A DNA stretch of 64,000 nucleotides, from the NCBI GenBank assembly GCA_002238415.1, contig MPMI01000016.1, forward strand, positions 47,605-111,604, read 5' to 3'. Position 1 is the stretch's first letter; each line of letters opens with the position of its first letter. Below the pieces are notes generated by a model that was given only the letters and a program-made list of their open reading frames with translations, made no database searches and was not told the origin of the DNA. Of this stretch, positions 15,946 through 26,083 are shown in pieces. The DNA is from Desulfurellaceae bacterium bin18. GTDB taxonomy: Bacteria > Desulfobacterota > Binatia > Bin18. The translations under genes were made by a program, and so were the position numbers.

Positions 15946-16758
15946 ATGCGAGATTTCGCAACCCTGGGCAAACGTAAAGCCGTGTTGGGCATGATTCACC
16001 TGCAACCGCTGCCCGGCGCCGTGTTTTACGCGGACGGCAATTTCAACCAAACCCTTGAGACGGCGGTCGAATCGGCCCGCGCACTCTACCACGGCGGGGC
16101 GGACGGATGTCTGGTACAGACTGTCGATCGTATTTACAGCGTAAAAGACGAATCCGACCCGGCGCGTACGACCGCCATGGGCTTGATTGTGCATGCCATT
16201 GTCCAGGCTACGGGCGCAGACTTTCAGGTCGGGGTACAATTGATGCGGAACGCGCTCAAAGCGTCGGTGGCAGTAGCAAAGGTGGCGGGGGGCAGTTTTA
16301 TTCGGGCCGGCGCGCTGGTGGGCAGGACGCTGACCGCGCACGGCATGGTCGAAGCGAATCCGCTCGACGTGATGGAGTATCGCAAAAAGATCAACGCCTG
16401 GGATGTCAAGGTCATTGCCGAAGTCGACTCCATGCAATTCAAATGGTTTGGCGAGCCAAAGCCGACCGCGGAGATCGCCCGGAGTGCGAAATATGTGGGG
16501 GCGGACGCGGTGTCGTTGGGCGCTCCCGACGAAAACAGAACGCTGGAGATGATCGCCTCGGTACGGAAGGCCGTGCCGGGCCTGCCCATCATTTTGGCGG
16601 GCTACACCAATCACGATAACGCGGCACGATTACTGGCTGCGGCGGACGGAGCGTTTGTTGGCACCTGCCTGGAACGCGGCGGCTGGGGCGGGCAGATTGA
16701 TGTCGAGCGGGTGAAGACCTATGTAGACATCGTGCGAGGACTGGAAGGAAAGGGATAG
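15946..16758 (+). CDS. BtpA/SgcQ-family TIM-barrel protein
   Basis: 270 residues of the BtpA family: MIHLQPLPGA at the start, a GADGCLVQ segment, and GADAVSLGAPDENRTL and VGTCLERGGWGGQID near the C-terminus. BtpA was first linked to photosystem I stability, and SgcQ homologues occur in sugar operons; the fold suggests a phosphosugar- or nucleoside-type aldolase or isomerase. It precedes the SIS-domain gene by four bases, so both work in the same pathway, plausibly amino-sugar or nucleoside-sugar breakdown. A GGGAGG site precedes the ATG. Confidence 0.85.
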   Translation: MRDFATLGKRKAVLGMIHLQPLPGAVFYADGNFNQTLETAVESARALYHGGADGCLVQTVDRIYSVKDESDPARTTAMGLIVHAIVQATGADFQVGVQLMRNALKASVAVAKVAGGSFIRAGALVGRTLTAHGMVEANPLDVMEYRKKINAWDVKVIAEVDSMQFKWFGEPKPTAEIARSAKYVGADAVSLGAPDENRTLEMIASVRKAVPGLPIILAGYTNHDNAARLLAAADGAFVGTCLERGGWGGQIDVERVKTYVDIVRGLEGKG

Positions 16759-16762
16759 AACG

Positions 16763-17899
16763 ATGGAGCCACTCAAACCGGAGGTGATGTTCGGGCAGGT
16801 CGCAGGCTTAGCAGACGATTTACGACAGTTGACCCGCCCGTTTGAGCAGCAGGTGCGGGCGGTCCTCACGCCATCGGAATGGCAGGCGGTGAGAAAAGTC
16901 TATCTCACCGGAGACGGGGATTCCTACCATGCCTCATGTGCCGCTGAGATGGCCTTTGAGGCGATTGCCGACGTGGCCTGCGAACCGCTGAGTGCCCAAC
17001 GTTTTCTGGATTATGGGGCAGCCTGGATGCGCCCCGCTGCGCCGTCGCAGACCCTGGTGATTGCCACCTCGGCCTCAGGCGGTACCGAGCGCGTCGTGCA
17101 AGCGATTGAACGTGCTCAGAAGTACGGCGCACTCACCGTGGCCTTAACCGGAACACCCAACAGCGCGGTCACGCAGGTGGCGGACCGGAGCGTTGTGGTC
17201 GAACTGCCCCATAAAGAACGCTCTCCAGGGATTCGCACCTACCAGGCCAGCCTGGTGGGCATGCTGTTGGTGGCGATGCAGTTGGGCGAACGGCAAGGCA
17301 GGCACGCGCAAGAAGAAACAGGCCGTCTACGCCAAGAGCTCATTGCGCTCGCCGATGTTGTGGACACGACCACGAACGCGATTCAGGCAGTCTGTCGAGA
17401 GGTAGCGGAGCTGATTGCCGCGAGCCCCATTGTGGTCATGCTGGGCAGTGGGCCGAGTTATGGCACCGCCCTCTACAGCGCGGCAAAGCTGGTCGAAGCC
17501 GCGGGTGTTTTTACGATGGGGCAGGACCTGGAAGAGTGGTGGCATGTCGAACGGTTTGCCTATCCGGTGGACATGCCGGTTTTTGTAATCGCCCCGCCGG
17601 GTCGCTCGCACTGGCGGGCACAGAGCGTGGCGGCAACGGCGCGCGGCTTGGGCCGACGGGTCATTGCCGTGACACACAAAGGCGATACCGAGGTCACCCG
17701 CCACGCTCACATGGTGTTACCCGTCCAGGGCGAGGTGCGCGAGGAGTTTTCGCCTCTGCTCTACCATCTCTTTGCCAGCTATGTGGCGGCCCATGTCGCC
17801 GAGCGTCTAGGCCGCTGCCCCTTCCAAGGCGACCGGCCCGAATTGCTCCGGTCGGTAAACGAGTACTTCGCCAAGCAGCGACAGGATGCGGGGGACTAG
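16763..17899 (+). CDS. SIS-domain sugar isomerase/deglycase-like protein
   Basis: 378 residues with two SIS domains (about 25-180 and 200-345). Each has the phosphosugar-binding pattern: YLTGDGDSYHA and TSASGGTERV in the first, VVMLGSGPSYGTA in the second. The glutaminase domain of GlmS is absent, so it resembles FrlB or AgaS-type fructosamine/amino-sugar deglycases. EDLEEWWHVERF is a typical GlmS-like segment. It is translationally close to the BtpA gene, supporting joint use in sugar catabolism. Exact substrate unknown. Confidence 0.85.
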   Translation: MEPLKPEVMFGQVAGLADDLRQLTRPFEQQVRAVLTPSEWQAVRKVYLTGDGDSYHASCAAEMAFEAIADVACEPLSAQRFLDYGAAWMRPAAPSQTLVIATSASGGTERVVQAIERAQKYGALTVALTGTPNSAVTQVADRSVVVELPHKERSPGIRTYQASLVGMLLVAMQLGERQGRHAQEETGRLRQELIALADVVDTTTNAIQAVCREVAELIAASPIVVMLGSGPSYGTALYSAAKLVEAAGVFTMGQDLEEWWHVERFAYPVDMPVFVIAPPGRSHWRAQSVAATARGLGRRVIAVTHKGDTEVTRHAHMVLPVQGEVREEFSPLLYHLFASYVAAHVAERLGRCPFQGDRPELLRSVNEYFAKQRQDAGD

Positions 17900-17940
17900 G
17901 CGGCTCGCCAGGCTAGCAAAGCGTTATCGGGTCTGCATCT

Positions 17941-19143
17941 TCACTCCGCCGCACACGCAGCGGCCAGACTCGACAGGGCTACCCGCCGGCGGGCTTCACG
18001 GATGTCGTGCCGGTCGAACCCGTTGGTCAGAAAGCCGAACGAGATACCCGTTGCCGGATCGGCCCAACCGCTCTGGCCGCCAAAGCCCGGATGGCCGAAC
18101 GACTCCGCGGAATTGGTGCGCCCGAAGCCGCGCATATTGGCCTTGCCATCTCCACCGGCAACAGCAATCCCCAAGGCCCGATTGGCCCGGTGGCCGAGAA
18201 AGGGATCGCGCAGCTCTCCGGTACGGACGCGCCGCGCCTCTTTCAGCATATCGGGCTGCCAGACCGGCGTCCCGTCGTGGGCGCGGCCGTCGTTCAGCAA
18301 TGCCTGATAGAATAAGGCGATATCACCAGCCGTGGTAATGCAGCCGGCCGACGGCGACCCGGCTTCTCGGGTGACCGTTTCGTTCAACTCCAACACCCCG
18401 TCTTCATTGATGGCGTTGGTCGTGGCGTTAAAGCCTTTGACCCCCATTTTTTCATACTCTTCGGCGGTCGGGGCGGCGCCCACCCACTCCACATCGGCGA
18501 CATCGGCGTTCCCGGAGGGCGGCAGCCCGAAGCGCAAATCGGGCAGCCCCAGCGGCTCGGCAATCCGCGTCCGCACAAACTCGCTCAGGCGCTGACCGCT
18601 GAGGCGTTCGACAATAGCGGCGATCGGCCAGAAATTCGCCGACACATGATAGACGAACTGCTCGCCCGGCGTATGATCCAGCTTCCACTGGGCAAAGCGG
18701 TTTAAGCGCTTGTCATGATCGGCCCATTCTTTTTGCCAGTGCGGGGCATAGGGAATGGCCGACGTGTGAATGAGCAACTGCTCAACCGTCACCACGTCTT
18801 TGCCGTTCGTCCCGAACTCGGGGATATACTCGACCACACGATCTTCGGGGCGGAGTTGGCCCTCTTGCATGAGAATCCAGGCCGAGGCTGAGGTGAACGC
18901 CTTGGTCGAAGACATAATGACAAATCTGGTGTCATCCGTCGCCGGTTTTTCCGTCCCGCCTTGGACCGCCTTGCCAAAGGTCTGCATGGCACCGATCTTT
19001 CCATTGCGTGCAATCGCAACCTGGGTGGCCGGCAGCAGGCCGGATTTGACCTCTCGCTCGGCCCGTTCAAACAGGGCCTGGACTTTTTCCGGGTCGAGAC
19101 CGAGCTCTTCAAGATTCTGGGCAAAAAAATGTGCGGCTGGCAT
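17941..19143 (-). CDS. Class C beta-lactamase-related serine hydrolase
   Basis: 400 residues. The catalytic SxxK motif is SSTK in RFVIMSSTKAFTSA; a Tyr in the YHVSAN segment takes the place of the YxN motif; HPGFGG near the C-terminus takes the place of KTG. This is the pattern of EstB-like esterases and D-aminopeptidase-type hydrolases rather than true beta-lactamases. No export signal is seen. The ATG at 19143 follows CAGGAGGGG; an upstream start adds 22 basic residues without a site. It stands alone, diverging from the GST gene. Confidence 0.88.
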   Translation of the reverse strand: MPAAHFFAQNLEELGLDPEKVQALFERAEREVKSGLLPATQVAIARNGKIGAMQTFGKAVQGGTEKPATDDTRFVIMSSTKAFTSASAWILMQEGQLRPEDRVVEYIPEFGTNGKDVVTVEQLLIHTSAIPYAPHWQKEWADHDKRLNRFAQWKLDHTPGEQFVYHVSANFWPIAAIVERLSGQRLSEFVRTRIAEPLGLPDLRFGLPPSGNADVADVEWVGAAPTAEEYEKMGVKGFNATTNAINEDGVLELNETVTREAGSPSAGCITTAGDIALFYQALLNDGRAHDGTPVWQPDMLKEARRVRTGELRDPFLGHRANRALGIAVAGGDGKANMRGFGRTNSAESFGHPGFGGQSGWADPATGISFGFLTNGFDRHDIREARRRVALSSLAAACAAE

Positions 19144-19245
19144 ATGGCTTCCCCTCCTGATTCTCGATTTCCGGCTTCCGCCCTTGAATTCCCTCCTCCT
19201 CCTTGCCACTTTATGGGGTTCAGATCAAGGCAAATAAGGATACCC

Positions 19246-20190
19246 ATGCCCTCGGAACTCATTCTGCATCACTACGATTTCTCCAATTACTCTGAAAAAG
19301 TCCGGCTCGTCCTGGGTCTCAAGGGTCTGGCTTGGCGCTCGGTCGAGATTCCCCCTACCCTGCCCAAGCCAGACTATATCCCCCTCACCGGCGGCTACCG
19401 TCGAGCACCAGCTCTCCAGATTGGCGCCGACATTTTTTGTGATACCGCACGGATTATCGAAGAACTTGAACGTCGTTTTCCACAGCCTACGCTCTATCCG
19501 GGACCGGACCCGGTCGCCCAACGGGCCTTTATTGCCGGTCTGGAGCGCTGGACGGACGCGACCCTGACGCGCAATACCATCAATTATATTTCCTGCGAAC
19601 ATGCCGACGCCGATCGTTTCACCCCGGAATTTCTGGCCGACCGCGCCGCTCTGCTCGGCAAGCCCGAACCGGGCCTCGCCCACCGGAAGGCTGCGGCAAT
19701 CAAAAACCTTACCCAGTTACGCCCGCAGTTGAGTTGGATCAGCGACATCCTGCACGACGGCCGGACGTATATCTATGGCGAAGCACCGTCCCTGGCCGAT
19801 TGCGTGATCTACCATCCGCTGTGGGTCATGGATCAGCTTGCCGGCGAGCGTGCGGTCGTTATTCCAGACGGCATCCGTCAATGGATGGAGCGTGTGGCCG
19901 CACACGGCCACGGCAATCCGACCTCGATGACCGCGTACCAAGCGCTCGATGTCGCGGCAGCCAGCGACCCTTTGCCGTCCCTGCCAAGTCAGACGCTGGA
20001 CGGAGACCCGGCTCTTGGCGATACCGTCTCCATTACGCCCACCGACTACGGCCGGGCTAATCCCAGTGTCGGCAGGCTCGTTGCCATCGACGCCCAGCGC
20101 CTGGCGCTTCAGCACCGAAACGAGCGTACCAGGCTTGTCACGGTGCATTTCCCCCGCTTTGGCTATAGCGTCCGTACGATTGACGGCTAG
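19246..20190 (+). CDS. Glutathione S-transferase-like protein with C-terminal extension
   Basis: 314 residues. Residues 1-80 form a thioredoxin-like GST domain (HHYDFSNYSEKVRLVLGLKG, then DTARIIEELERRFP), followed by a helical GST C-domain to about residue 235. A further ~75 residues after that (SLPSQTLDGDPALGDTV onward) contain a small beta-rich segment, as seen in some GSTs of uncultured bacteria. The frame extends upstream but AAGGATACCC precedes the ATG at 19246, which I take as the start. Likely a detoxifying or thiol-transfer enzyme; partner thiol unknown. Confidence 0.85.
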   Translation: MPSELILHHYDFSNYSEKVRLVLGLKGLAWRSVEIPPTLPKPDYIPLTGGYRRAPALQIGADIFCDTARIIEELERRFPQPTLYPGPDPVAQRAFIAGLERWTDATLTRNTINYISCEHADADRFTPEFLADRAALLGKPEPGLAHRKAAAIKNLTQLRPQLSWISDILHDGRTYIYGEAPSLADCVIYHPLWVMDQLAGERAVVIPDGIRQWMERVAAHGHGNPTSMTAYQALDVAAASDPLPSLPSQTLDGDPALGDTVSITPTDYGRANPSVGRLVAIDAQRLALQHRNERTRLVTVHFPRFGYSVRTIDG

Positions 20191-20214
20191 CAGACGCGTG
20201 GAGGCATCCGGATC

Positions 20215-23200
20215 ATGAATGCGCAGGCTACAACTCCGCACGACCACAAGTGGCAGATTTGGATCGACCGTGGCGGGACGTTCACCGATCTGGTGGCACG
20301 TCGTCCTGACGGCACCCTGGTCACGCATAAATTGCTGTCGGCCAATCCTGAACGCTATCAGGATGCGGCGGTCCAGGGCATTCGCGATTTACTCGGAGTG
20401 GCTGGCGACGCAGCCATCCCAGCCGATACGGTCTCTCTGGTGAAGATGGGAACCACGGTCGCAACCAATGCCCTGCTGGAACGCAAGGGCGACCGGACCG
20501 TGTTCGTGACTACCCAGGGGTTTGGGGACGCCTTACGGATCGGCTATCAGAACCGTCCCGACCTGTTTGCCCGGCATATTGTCCTGCCGGAAATGCTGTT
20601 TGAGCGAGTAATCGAGGTCAGGGAGCGTATTGACGCCCAGGGCGCGCTCGTCACCCCCCTGGATGAAGACGGGGCGCGGCGCAGCCTGCAGGCCGCCTAT
20701 GCTGCCGGCATTCGCGCCGTGGCCATTGCCTTTGTCCATGGCTATCGGTATGCGGCGCATGAGGCCCGGGTCGCCGCTATTGCCACCGAGATCGGCTTTC
20801 AGCAGGTCTCGGTCTCCCACGCGGTCAGCCCGTTGATGAAGCTGGTCTCACGCGGCGACACCACGGTGGTCGATGCCTATCTGTCACCGCTGCTACGGCG
20901 CTATGTCGATCAGGTCGCAGGAGAACTGGAGGCGGAGAGCCAGTCCGGTCCCAGGCTGATGTTCATGCAGTCGAATGGCGGCCTGACCGATGCCCACCTG
21001 TTTCAGGGCAAGGACAGTATTTTATCCGGACCGGCCGGTGGGGTGATCGGCATGGTCCAAACCGCGTCGATGGCAGGTTTTCGCAAAGTCATCGGCTTCG
21101 ATATGGGCGGTACCTCGACCGACGTGTCGCATTATGACGGCGAATATGAGCGAACATTTGAAACCCTGGTCGCTGGCGTCCGTATGCGCGCGCCGATGAT
21201 GCATATCCACACCGTCGCCGCGGGCGGAGGGTCTATCCTGCATTTTGATGGCGCTCGTTTTCGGGTTGGCCCGGACTCGGCTGGTGCAGACCCTGGGCCA
21301 GCGTGCTATCAACGTGGCGGTCCACTCACCGTGACCGACTGCAACGTCATGCTGGGCAAGCTGCAAGCGGCCTTCTTTCCCGCGGTGTTTGGCCCGAACG
21401 CGGACCAGGCTTTGGACGTGCACATCGTTCGAGACAAATTTGTGTCCTTGGTAGCAGAAATTACCGACGCTACGGACAATGCGGTCCAGTCGCCTGAGGC
21501 TGTGGCCGCCGGCTTTCTGCGCATCGCCGTAGAAAATATGGCGAATGCCATCAAGAAAATCTCCGTTCAGCGCGGCTACGATGTGACGGAGTATACCCTG
21601 AACTGCTTTGGTGGGGCCGCCGGCCAGCACGCCTGTCTGGTCGCAGACGCGCTGGGCATGAAGACCGTCTTTCTCCATCCCTTTGCCGGGGTGTTGTCGG
21701 CCTATGGGATGGGTCTGGCAGACGTGCGGGCACTGCGCGAGCGACAGGTCGAACAGCCACTCTCAACCGCCGCCATACCCGTCTTGGAAACGGCCTGTGC
21801 CGAACTCGGCGACGAAGCTAGCCGTGAGATTCTGTCGCAAGGGATGTCTGCCGATCGACTCAGCTTGCATAAACGAGTCCATCTGCGCTACCAGGGGACT
21901 GACACCGCCCTCCAGGTGGACTTATCCGACCTCGCCGGCATGCGAGCCGCGTTTGAGGCCAGCCACAAGCAGCGCTTTGGCTTTATCGTCACAGACCGAC
22001 AACTGGTCGCCGAGGCGGTCTCGGTCGAAGCGGTCGGCACAACGGAGCCCGTTGATGACGCCGAGCTGCCGGCAACTGAGGGCCAGGCCGCGCAGCCGCT
22101 GCAGCAGGTCCGGGCGTATATGGACGACGTTTGGCGGGACACGCCGGTATTCCAGCGCGCGCAACTCCGACCGGGCCAGCGCATTCCCGGCCCGGCCATT
22201 ATTTGTGAGCCCACGGCAACCACGGTAGTTGAGCCGGAGTGGCAAGCCGAGCTGAACCGCTACGGCCATCTGCTCCTCACCCGTCTGAAACCGCAATCAC
22301 ACCGGGCGGCGATTGGCACTAAGCCTGCCCTGAGCACAGGCGAAGGGGCCGACCCGGTCATGCTGGAGGTGTTTAACAACCTCTTCATGTCGGTCGCCGA
22401 GCAGATGGGCGCGACGCTGGCCAATACCGCCTACTCGGTGAATATCAAGGAACGGCTGGATTTCTCGTGCGCCATTTTCGCGTCGGACGGGAGCCTGGTC
22501 GCCAATGCCCCGCACGTCCCGGTCCATCTGGGCTCCATGGGCGAGTCGATCAAGACCGTCATCAAGGCCAACCAGGGCACAATGCGGCCGGGTGATGCCT
22601 ACGTCCTGAATGCCCCCTATAACGGCGGCACGCATTTACCCGATGTGACGGTGATTACGCCCGTGTTTGACACAGCCGGTGCAGACCGCATTCTGTTTTA
22701 TGTGGGCTCACGCGGGCATCATGCCGATATTGGCGGCCGCACACCAGGCTCGGCTCCACCCGACAGCACCACCATTCACCAGGAGGGCGTGCTGATCGAC
22801 AACTTCCTTTTTGTCCGCCAGGGCCGCCTACGCGAACAGGAGATGCGGCAACTGCTGGGTTCGGGCAGGTACCCCTGCCGGAATCTTGACCAGAACATGG
22901 CAGACCTGCGCGCCCAGATCGCGGCCAATGAAACCGGGGTGCAGGAACTCAGGAAAATGGTCGAGCACTTTGGGATCGAGGTCGTGCACGCCTATATGCA
23001 GCACGTCCAGGACAATGCCGAAGAGTCCGTACGCCGCGTGCTTGACGTCCTCACCGATGGGGCGTTCACCTACCCGATGGACAACGGCTGTCAGATTCGG
23101 GTCAGTATCCGGGTTGACAAAGCGGCCCGCCGAGCCAGTATCGACTTCAGTGGCACTTCTCCTCAGCACAGCGGCAACTACAACGCGCCCGCGGCAGTGT

Positions 23201-23910
23201 GTAAGGCCGCAGTCCTGTACGTTTTTCGGACCTTGGTAGATGACGCGATCCCGCTGAACGAGGGCTGTCTGAAACCGCTCGATATCATCATTCCACCACA
23301 CTCCGTCATCAGCCCGGAATACCCGGCCGCGGTGATTGCCGGCAATACGGAAGTCTCTCAATGCGTAACGGACGCCCTGTATGGCGCGCTCGGAGTGCTC
23401 GCCTCGTCGCAAGGCACGGTCAATAATTTTGTGTATGGCAACGAGCAGTATCAAAACTACGAAACCATCTGCGGCGGCACCGGAGCCGGCCCTGACCATC
23501 CGGGCTGCGACGCGGTCCACAGTCATATGACTAACACGCGCATGACCGACCCCGAGGTATTGGAGTGGCGCTTTCCGGTCCGGGTTGAAAGTTTTGCCAT
23601 CCGCCACGGTTCAGGCGGTGCGGGTCGGCAGCCGGGCGGCGCAGGGATTACCCGGCGACTGCGGTTTTTGGAAACCATGACCGTCACCACCTTATGCAGC
23701 CACCGCCTGACCAAACCGTATGGACTGGCCGGCGGTCAGGCCGGGGAACGGGGGCGCGACACGGTCGAGCGCGTGGGCGGGACCATTGAAGAGCGCGGCG
23801 GCAGCGATGAGACGCTGATGCAGCCGGGCGACGTCTTTGTCATGCACACCCCGGGCGGGGGCGGCTTTGGGCCGCCGGACGAAGCCGAGTGGCTATTCCA
23901 AGGCCAGTGA
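20215..23910 (+). CDS. Fused HyuA-HyuB 5-oxoprolinase (OPLAH type)
   Basis: 1231 residues, the size of eukaryote-type 5-oxoprolinases. Residues 1-~690 are HyuA-like: [40 protein letters not shown]. Residues ~705-1225 are HyuB-like: [51 protein letters not shown] near the end. It hydrolyses 5-oxoproline (or a hydantoin) to glutamate with ATP. The linker between halves (around residue 703-711, DNA 22322-22348) contains a copy of a short repeat also found in the gap at 58024-58050. The ATG follows GGAGG with a ten-base spacer, 24 bases after the GST gene. Confidence 0.93.
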   Translation: MNAQATTPHDHKWQIWIDRGGTFTDLVARRPDGTLVTHKLLSANPERYQDAAVQGIRDLLGVAGDAAIPADTVSLVKMGTTVATNALLERKGDRTVFVTTQGFGDALRIGYQNRPDLFARHIVLPEMLFERVIEVRERIDAQGALVTPLDEDGARRSLQAAYAAGIRAVAIAFVHGYRYAAHEARVAAIATEIGFQQVSVSHAVSPLMKLVSRGDTTVVDAYLSPLLRRYVDQVAGELEAESQSGPRLMFMQSNGGLTDAHLFQGKDSILSGPAGGVIGMVQTASMAGFRKVIGFDMGGTSTDVSHYDGEYERTFETLVAGVRMRAPMMHIHTVAAGGGSILHFDGARFRVGPDSAGADPGPACYQRGGPLTVTDCNVMLGKLQAAFFPAVFGPNADQALDVHIVRDKFVSLVAEITDATDNAVQSPEAVAAGFLRIAVENMANAIKKISVQRGYDVTEYTLNCFGGAAGQHACLVADALGMKTVFLHPFAGVLSAYGMGLADVRALRERQVEQPLSTAAIPVLETACAELGDEASREILSQGMSADRLSLHKRVHLRYQGTDTALQVDLSDLAGMRAAFEASHKQRFGFIVTDRQLVAEAVSVEAVGTTEPVDDAELPATEGQAAQPLQQVRAYMDDVWRDTPVFQRAQLRPGQRIPGPAIICEPTATTVVEPEWQAELNRYGHLLLTRLKPQSHRAAIGTKPALSTGEGADPVMLEVFNNLFMSVAEQMGATLANTAYSVNIKERLDFSCAIFASDGSLVANAPHVPVHLGSMGESIKTVIKANQGTMRPGDAYVLNAPYNGGTHLPDVTVITPVFDTAGADRILFYVGSRGHHADIGGRTPGSAPPDSTTIHQEGVLIDNFLFVRQGRLREQEMRQLLGSGRYPCRNLDQNMADLRAQIAANETGVQELRKMVEHFGIEVVHAYMQHVQDNAEESVRRVLDVLTDGAFTYPMDNGCQIRVSIRVDKAARRASIDFSGTSPQHSGNYNAPAAVCKAAVLYVFRTLVDDAIPLNEGCLKPLDIIIPPHSVISPEYPAAVIAGNTEVSQCVTDALYGALGVLASSQGTVNNFVYGNEQYQNYETICGGTGAGPDHPGCDAVHSHMTNTRMTDPEVLEWRFPVRVESFAIRHGSGGAGRQPGGAGITRRLRFLETMTVTTLCSHRLTKPYGLAGGQAGERGRDTVERVGGTIEERGGSDETLMQPGDVFVMHTPGGGGFGPPDEAEWLFQGQ
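22322..22348 (+). repeat. Dispersed 27-bp repeat inside the 5-oxoprolinase linker
   Basis: 22 of 27 bases match the reverse complement of 58024-58050, with the core CCTGAGC and end CGAAGGGG. It encodes [13 protein letters not shown] residues at the junction of the HyuA and HyuB halves. Confidence 0.6.
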
Positions 23911-23945
23911 GGTTGGCATACGAGGCAGAGACGCGGTACGGTGCG

Positions 23946-24377
23946 TCAGGACGGATTGTCTCTCTCTGGGACCTCGGCGACAGTGAGGGCGACCTCTTGG
24001 CCATGGGCGATTTCAAGGGTGTGCCCGTCCGGGTCGGACAGGAAGGCCCAATAGCCGATCGGATATCCTGAATCGGTCGGCCCCAGGCGCAGACAGCCGG
24101 CCTGCCGGGCGTGTTCACACAGAGCATCGACTTCCTGGCGGGTTGCACAGCCCACCCCGAGATGAGCCAGGGGCAGGAGGGGAGTATCCACCCGAGGCGA
24201 CTGGATGAGGACGATCACAAAGGGGCGTGTCCGGTCACTCAGCCACATGACTTCTGTCCCATCCGGATCAGTCCGGCGGTGGACGACCTGCATATGGGCA
24301 TAGGTCGCGTAGAAGGTCAGACTTGCCTCCATGTTAGTGACTGGAAGAGCAATATGCGTCAGCCCGACATCAGACAT
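23946..24377 (-). CDS. VOC-family (glyoxalase-like) protein
   Basis: 143 residues with one vicinal-oxygen-chelate domain built of two beta-alpha-beta-beta-beta units. Likely metal ligands are His8 (LTHIALPV), the His in LAHLGVG and the Glu in DGHTLEIAHG. The segment YWAFLSDPDGHTLEIAHGQE is typical. Members are dioxygenases, glyoxalases, epimerases or resistance proteins; the actual reaction cannot be told. The gene diverges from the thiolase gene across a 118-base promoter region. Confidence 0.87.
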   Translation of the reverse strand: MSDVGLTHIALPVTNMEASLTFYATYAHMQVVHRRTDPDGTEVMWLSDRTRPFVIVLIQSPRVDTPLLPLAHLGVGCATRQEVDALCEHARQAGCLRLGPTDSGYPIGYWAFLSDPDGHTLEIAHGQEVALTVAEVPERDNPS

Positions 24378-24495
24378 CCCAGGTCTCCTTACTACATACC
24401 CCTCCCGCAGGAGAAAAGATCGCCCGCCAGTTGGAGGAAGGGGTGTGAACTGCTAAGACTTGCCGATAGCGTAAAATACCGAGGAGGAGATTGCT

Positions 24496-25680
24496 ATGAG
24501 AGAAGCTGTCATCGTATCGACTGCCCGCACACCGATTGGCAAGGCCTATCGTGGCGCATTTAATGACACCACGACCCCGACCATGGCCGCGCCGGTTATT
24601 CAGGAAGCCATCAGTCGGGCCAAGGTAGAGGCGGGCGAAATCGACGACCTGATTATGGGTGCCGCGCTCCAGGAAGGCACCCAAGGATATAACGTGGCGC
24701 GGCAGTGTGGCATCGCCGCGGGCTTGCCGGTTACTGTCTCCGGCCAGACCATTGATCGTCAATGTTCCTCGGGACTGATGAGTATTTCCATGGCGGCCAA
24801 ACAGATCGTGGCCGATGGTATGCAGACCATTGTGGCCGGCGGTTTGGAGTCGATCAGCCTCGTCCAGAACGACCATCAGAACGAATATCGCAATGAAGAC
24901 GCCCAGGCTCTGGAAAAGGCCCCGGACCTGTATATGGCCATGATCGACACCGCAGAGGTGGTCTCGAAGCGCTACAAAATCTCCCGGGAAGCCCAGGATG
25001 AGTACGCGCTCCAGAGTCAACAGCGCACCGCCGCCGCCCAGCAGGCCGGGCGGTTCGACGACGAGCTCATTCCGAGCACCGTCACCAAGCTGTTCACCGA
25101 TAAAGAGACCGGCGAGACCACGCACCAGGAAATGACCCTTGAGCGGGATGAGTGTAACCGCCCGAACACGAACGCGGCCGGTTTGGCCGCGCTGCGACCG
25201 GTCATGGGAGAAGGCGGCTTCATTACTGCCGGTAATGCCAGCCAGTTGTCGGACGGCGTATCGGCCTGCGTGCTGATGGAGCGCAAGCAGGCCGAGCAAC
25301 GTGGCCTCCAGCCCTTGGGAGTGTATCGGGGCATGGCCGTTGCCGGCTGCGAGCCGGACGAGATGGGCATTGGTCCGGTCTTTGCCGTTCCCAAGCTACT
25401 CGAACGCAACGGCCTGACCATGGACGATATCGACCTGTGGGAACTGAACGAAGCCTTCGCCTGCCAGGTTATCTACTGCCGCGATCGGCTCGGTATTCCG
25501 AACGAGCGGCTGAACGTGAACGGCGGGGCCATCTCGATTGGCCATCCCTACGGCATGAGTGGCTCACGCATGGTCGGCCATGCGCTGATCGAAGGCAAAC
25601 GACGGGGCGTGAAGAACGTGGTCATCACCATGTGTGTTGGCGGCGGCATGGGCGCAGCCGGACTGTTTGAGGTCGCGTAA
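24496..25680 (+). CDS. Acetyl-CoA acetyltransferase/3-ketoacyl-CoA thiolase
   Basis: 394 residues, a full-length thiolase. The acyl-accepting Cys lies in [10 protein letters not shown] (about residue 90); the catalytic His is in [20 protein letters not shown] and the second Cys in [10 protein letters not shown]. It either makes acetoacetyl-CoA (feeding PHA synthesis or the mevalonate route) or completes beta-oxidation. A strong GAGGAGGAG site precedes the ATG. It is followed by a terminator-like hairpin, so it may be a single-gene unit. Confidence 0.93.
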   Translation: MREAVIVSTARTPIGKAYRGAFNDTTTPTMAAPVIQEAISRAKVEAGEIDDLIMGAALQEGTQGYNVARQCGIAAGLPVTVSGQTIDRQCSSGLMSISMAAKQIVADGMQTIVAGGLESISLVQNDHQNEYRNEDAQALEKAPDLYMAMIDTAEVVSKRYKISREAQDEYALQSQQRTAAAQQAGRFDDELIPSTVTKLFTDKETGETTHQEMTLERDECNRPNTNAAGLAALRPVMGEGGFITAGNASQLSDGVSACVLMERKQAEQRGLQPLGVYRGMAVAGCEPDEMGIGPVFAVPKLLERNGLTMDDIDLWELNEAFACQVIYCRDRLGIPNERLNVNGGAISIGHPYGMSGSRMVGHALIEGKRRGVKNVVITMCVGGGMGAAGLFEVA

Positions 25681-25701
25681 GCCCTGCCCCAGACGCTTCT
25701 G

Positions 25702-25724
25702 ATCCCCTCCTTGGAGGGGATTTT
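25702..25724 (+). terminator. Rho-independent terminator-like hairpin after the thiolase gene
   Basis: ATCCCCTC (25702-25709) pairs with GAGGGGAT (25714-25721) around a four-base loop and is followed by TTTCCTC. It lies 20 bases after the thiolase stop and 26 bases before the next start codon, so partial read-through is possible. Confidence 0.65.
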
Positions 25725-25749
25725 CCTCTACTCAGCCAAGGAGAACCTT

Positions 25750-26076
25750 ATGGCAAACGCACCTGTCGCAACCATGCGAGAAAAAGCCCGGAAAGTGGCG
25801 CCCAAGCTGATTGACCTGACTGAGAAAGTTCTATTTGGCGATGTCTGGGAGCGTCCCGGCTTATCCAAGCGTGACCGCAGCCTCATCACCGTGGCGACCC
25901 TCATGTCCACCTACCGTCCCCAACAGCTCCGTCCGCATCTTCAGCGTGCCCTGGACAACGGTGTCACCCAGGAAGAGATCGGAGAGCTGATCACGCACTT
26001 GGCCTTTTACTCCGGCTGGCCGGCAGCCATGACCGCCGCCGGCATTGCCAATGATGTTTTTGAACAGCAGGAATAG
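25750..26076 (+). CDS. Carboxymuconolactone decarboxylase-family protein
   Basis: 108 residues. The signature RDRSLITVATLMSTYRPQQLRPHLQRALDNGVTQEEIGE followed by ITHLAFYSGWPAAM is that of gamma-carboxymuconolactone decarboxylase-like proteins; the CxxC of AhpD-type peroxidases is absent. Possible role in aromatic breakdown, but many family members are uncharacterised. GGAGAACCTT precedes the ATG at 25750; the frame is open a further 13 codons upstream into the terminator hairpin, which is unlikely to be coding. Confidence 0.87.
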   Translation: MANAPVATMREKARKVAPKLIDLTEKVLFGDVWERPGLSKRDRSLITVATLMSTYRPQQLRPHLQRALDNGVTQEEIGELITHLAFYSGWPAAMTAAGIANDVFEQQE

Positions 26077-26083
26077 TCCGGCC

